Shown piece after piece: positions 24,883 to 27,357 of a stretch of 27,357 bases of DNA. Source of the DNA: an uncultured Oscillospiraceae bacterium (GTDB lineage: Bacteria > Bacillota > Clostridia > Oscillospirales > Oscillospiraceae); the NCBI GenBank assembly GCA_934589225.1, contig CAKTNS010000039.1, positions 1 through 27,357 on the forward strand. Direction: 5' to 3'. Every line of letters starts with the position of its first letter. The stretch's first letter is position 1. The notes beneath the pieces were generated by a model. The model saw only the letters and a list, made by a program, of their open reading frames with translations. It did no database searches and had not been told where the DNA came from. Position numbers and translations under genes: made by a program.

Positions 24883-26379
24883 ATGCGTAAAGCTGGAATC
24901 CTGATGCACCTTACATCCCTGCCCGGCCCCTACGGCGTGGGCACCATGGGCAAAAGCGCCTATGCGTTTTTGGATTTTCTGCACAAATCCGGTCAGCAGG
25001 CCTGGCAGATGCTGCCCCTGGGCCCCACGGGCTACGGGGATTCTCCCTATCAGTCCTGCTCGGCCTATGCGGGCAACCCCTACCTCATTGACCTGGACAC
25101 CCTGGTGCGGCAGCACCTGCTGACGAAAGACGAAGTCCTCTCGGTAGACTGGGGTGACGACGAGACCCAGGTGGATTTTGGAAAGCTCTACAACGGCCGG
25201 ACGCCCATTCTGAAGCTGGCCTACAGCCGCTTCCGCAATGACCGGGCGCTGAACGCCTTTATAAAGCGCAACGCCCAGTGGCTGCCGGACTTTACCCTGT
25301 ATATGGCCCTCAAAGAGAAGCACGGCTTTGCCCCATGGTTTCAGTGGGAGGAGGAGCTGAAGCTGCGACAGCCGGAGGCCCTGGAAGAGGCCGCCCGGGA
25401 GCTGGAGGAGAACATCCGGTTCTACAGCTTCGTGCAGTATGAATTTTACAAGCAGTGGGATGCCCTGCGGAAAAAGGCCAAGGCCCTGGGCATTGAGCTC
25501 ATTGGCGACGTGCCCATTTACGTGCCCTATGACTCCGTAGAGGTCTGGAAGAACCCGGAGCTGTTCCAGCTGGATGAGGACCTGGCCCCCACGGCGGTGG
25601 CGGGCTGCCCCCCGGATGCCTTTACCGCCGACGGCCAGCTGTGGGGGAACCCCCTGTACCGCTGGGACGTGATGGAGGAGCAGGGCTACCGGTGGTGGCT
25701 GGACCGGCTGGGTGCCAGCGGCAAGCTCTTTGACGTGGTGCGGCTGGACCATTTCAGAGGCTTTGAGGCCTACTGGTCCGTGCCCTACGGCGACGACACC
25801 GCCAGAAACGGCCATTGGGTCAAAGGCCCGGGCATGTCCTTTGTGAACGCCCTGAAAAAGGGTCTTCCTCAGCTGGACTTTGTGGCAGAGGACTTAGGGT
25901 TCCTGACGGAGGAGGTCTTGCAGCTGCGGGACGATTCCGGCTACCCCGGCATGAAGGTTCTGGAATTTGCCTTTGACTCCAAGGAGCCCTCGGAGTACCG
26001 GCCCCACACCTACACCCGCAACACCGTCTGCTACACCGGCACCCACGACAATATGACCATGCGTCAGTGGTTCGACACCGCATCCCCGGAGGCGGTGAAG
26101 GTGGCGGCAGACTACATGGCCCTGACCAAGAAGGAGGGCTATGTCTGGGGCACCATCCGCACCTGCATGAGCTCCGTGTCCGAGCGGGCCATTGTGCAGC
26201 TCCAGGACTACCTGAATCTGGGGGGCGAAGCCCGGATGAACTTCCCCGGCACCACCGGCAGCAACTGGACCTGGCGGGTCAAAAAGGGCTACAACACCAG
26301 AAGTCTCGCCGCCCGCATCCTGGAGCTGACGGAGCGCTACGACCGGGCGCCGAAAAAGACGGAAAAAACCGAAGTTTAA
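24883..26379 (+). CDS. malQ: 4-alpha-glucanotransferase (GH77, amylomaltase)
   Basis: MalQ transfers 1,4-alpha-glucan segments between maltodextrins in the cytoplasm. The N-terminal RKAGILMHLTSLPGPYGVG and PLGPTGYGDSPYQ are typical of GH77. The catalytic Asp289 nucleophile (VRLDHFRGF), acid/base Glu336 (VAEDLGFLTEE) and Asp389 (GTHDNMT) are all present. The length of 498 residues is normal. AAGGAG at 24867-24872 is 10 nt from ATG 24883; the upstream GTG 24874 is too close to it. No clear promoter was found between the MITE copy 2 and the gene; expression may come through from lrgB or from the element. A sugar-binding-type lipoprotein gene follows. Confidence 0.95.
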   Translation: MRKAGILMHLTSLPGPYGVGTMGKSAYAFLDFLHKSGQQAWQMLPLGPTGYGDSPYQSCSAYAGNPYLIDLDTLVRQHLLTKDEVLSVDWGDDETQVDFGKLYNGRTPILKLAYSRFRNDRALNAFIKRNAQWLPDFTLYMALKEKHGFAPWFQWEEELKLRQPEALEEAARELEENIRFYSFVQYEFYKQWDALRKKAKALGIELIGDVPIYVPYDSVEVWKNPELFQLDEDLAPTAVAGCPPDAFTADGQLWGNPLYRWDVMEEQGYRWWLDRLGASGKLFDVVRLDHFRGFEAYWSVPYGDDTARNGHWVKGPGMSFVNALKKGLPQLDFVAEDLGFLTEEVLQLRDDSGYPGMKVLEFAFDSKEPSEYRPHTYTRNTVCYTGTHDNMTMRQWFDTASPEAVKVAADYMALTKKEGYVWGTIRTCMSSVSERAIVQLQDYLNLGGEARMNFPGTTGSNWTWRVKKGYNTRSLAARILELTERYDRAPKKTEKTEV

Positions 26380-26511
26380 GCGGCAAGAATTTAGGGATAA
26401 ACCCTGAATATTTATCAATTTCGATTCTAAAAATTAAGAAATTGTGAACAATTGACAAAAATCGGAATCTGATTTTGTCAGCTTTGACCACGGAAAAAGA
26501 CACCAATTTTG

Positions 26512-26541
26512 TTGACTTTGCCTATCGGAAAGTTGTATAAT
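26512..26541 (+). promoter_or_regulatory. Sigma-A promoter of the solute-binding lipoprotein gene
   Basis: TTGACT at 26512-26517 and TATAAT at 26536-26541 with an 18-bp spacer, and TTG directly before the -10. The leader would be about 95 nt. Confidence 0.82.
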
Positions 26542-26543
26542 GA

Positions 26544-26619
26544 TACCCGCAGTGAAGATTTGTGCAAAACCTTCGTTGCGGGTACTTCTTTTCGTGAAAC
26601 CGGGTCGTTCCGGTTTTGC
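26544..26619 (+). promoter_or_regulatory. Leader with alternative hairpins before the lipoprotein gene
   Basis: TACCCGC (26544-26550) can pair with GCGGGTA (26578-26584), followed by a T-rich run CTTCTTTTC. AAACCGG (26597-26603) can pair with CCGGTTT (26610-26616). GCAAAACC (26564-26571) can pair perfectly with GGTTTTGC (26612-26619), which competes with the second hairpin. The leftmost bases lie at or just before the transcript start, so the first hairpin may be partly untranscribed. Confidence 0.4.
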
Positions 26620-26643
26620 AAAATTACGTTTGGAGGAAAGAAC

Positions 26644-27357
26644 ATGAAAAAGATGCTTGCTATCGCCTTGTCCCTGGTTCTGGTCGTCGGCCTGTTCGGC
26701 TGCGGCGCCAAGACCGAGACCCCTGCGGCAACGACCGCGGCTCCCGCTGCCGAAACCACTGCCGCTGCCGAGACCGAGGCTCCCGCTGCCTCTGCCGCCG
26801 GTACTGTTTACTACCTGAACTTCAAGCCTGAATCCGACGCCGCCTGGCAGGAGCTGGCCAAGACCTACACCGAGCAGACCGGCGTGAAGGTCACCGTCGT
26901 TACCGCCGCTTCCGGTACCTACGACACCACTCTGACCGCTGAGCTGGACAAGACCGCCGCTCCCACCATGTTCCAGGCTGGCAACCAGGGCGCCATTGAC
27001 GCTTACGGCGAGTGGTGCCTGGACCTGCGGGACACCGATGTTTACAAGGAGATGACCACCGATGACTTTAACCTGAAGGGCGACGACGGCTCCGTGCTGT
27101 CCATCGGCTACTGCTACGAGTCCTTCGGCATCATCGTCAACAAGGCGCTTCTGGAGAAGGCCGGCCACTCCCTGGACGAGATCACCAACTTCGAGTCCCT
27201 GAAGGCCGTTGCTGATGACATCCACGCCCGTGCTTCCGAGCTGGGCTTCGACGCCTTCACCTCCGCCGGTCTGGACGGCACCTCCTCCTGGAGATTCTCC
27301 GGCCACCTGCTGAATATGCCGCTGTTCTACCAGTTCCGTGACGACGGCGTGACCAAG
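26644..27357 (+). CDS. Extracellular solute-binding lipoprotein of an ABC transporter (partial, 5' end)
   Basis: The open frame runs off the window after 238 codons. The N terminus is a lipoprotein signal: KK, hydrophobic core, and LFGC with the lipidated Cys20. An Ala/Thr/Glu-rich linker (about 21-55) follows, then a family 1 solute-binding-like fold starting VYYLNFKPESDAAWQELAK and continuing TEQTGVKVTVV, with TMFQAGNQG and IIVNKALLEKAG typical of sugar-binding proteins. GGAGGAAAG upstream of ATG 26644 is a good ribosome binding site. Its place after malQ suggests a maltodextrin or other oligosaccharide ligand, which is inference. Permease genes would lie beyond the window. Confidence 0.9.
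   Translation, partial: MKKMLAIALSLVLVVGLFGCGAKTETPAATTAAPAAETTAAAETEAPAASAAGTVYYLNFKPESDAAWQELAKTYTEQTGVKVTVVTAASGTYDTTLTAELDKTAAPTMFQAGNQGAIDAYGEWCLDLRDTDVYKEMTTDDFNLKGDDGSVLSIGYCYESFGIIVNKALLEKAGHSLDEITNFESLKAVADDIHARASELGFDAFTSAGLDGTSSWRFSGHLLNMPLFYQFRDDGVTK

Overview
The window looks like a chromosomal piece of a gut-type, low-hydrogen-peptide-agnostic Bacillota (class Clostridia, most likely Oscillospirales). The support is the rpoB-rpoC-ybxF-rpsL-rpsG-fusA-tuf order, AGGAGG-type ribosome binding sites, sigma-A promoters, a sortase anchor of the NPKTG type, a long Firmicutes-type S12, and abundant GC-rich foldback repeats between genes. I do not assign a genus. All functional calls come from reading motifs and family resemblance, not from a database search.

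Layout. Positions 1-660 hold a tandem array of 121-bp foldback units. 703-3026 is a monocistronic unit: promoter, structured leader, secreted wall-anchored protein and terminator. 3029-3586 is a repeat island. 3650-5251 encodes a beta-CASP metallo-beta-lactamase-fold RNase-like protein. 5257-5750 is a second repeat island ending in a terminator. From 5783 a consensus promoter drives rpoB-rpoC, closed by a terminator at 13390. A zinc-ribbon membrane protein with its own promoter and terminator (13463-14940) sits between rpoC and the rest of the str-type cluster: L7Ae-like protein, rpsL, rpsG, fusA and tuf (15035-19969). 19971-20971 is a third repeat island. A minus-strand alpha/beta-hydrolase follows, then a DUF1846 gene with lrgA-lrgB, which is bracketed by two inverted copies of a MITE-like element. 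The window ends with malQ (GH77) and the start of a sugar-binding-type lipoprotein gene that runs off the end.

How it works together. The core is transcription and translation machinery (RNA polymerase beta and beta', S12, S7, EF-G, EF-Tu), with antisense-stop codons (TTA, CTA, TCA) avoided in the heavily expressed genes. The right end is carbohydrate-oriented (esterase, 4-alpha-glucanotransferase, solute-binding lipoprotein), with an LrgAB membrane pair beside a DUF1846 protein. The most unusual content is non-coding: several families of modular nested palindromes and heptad arrays that recur at separate loci, exchange modules, and in one case show matched changes in both hairpin arms.
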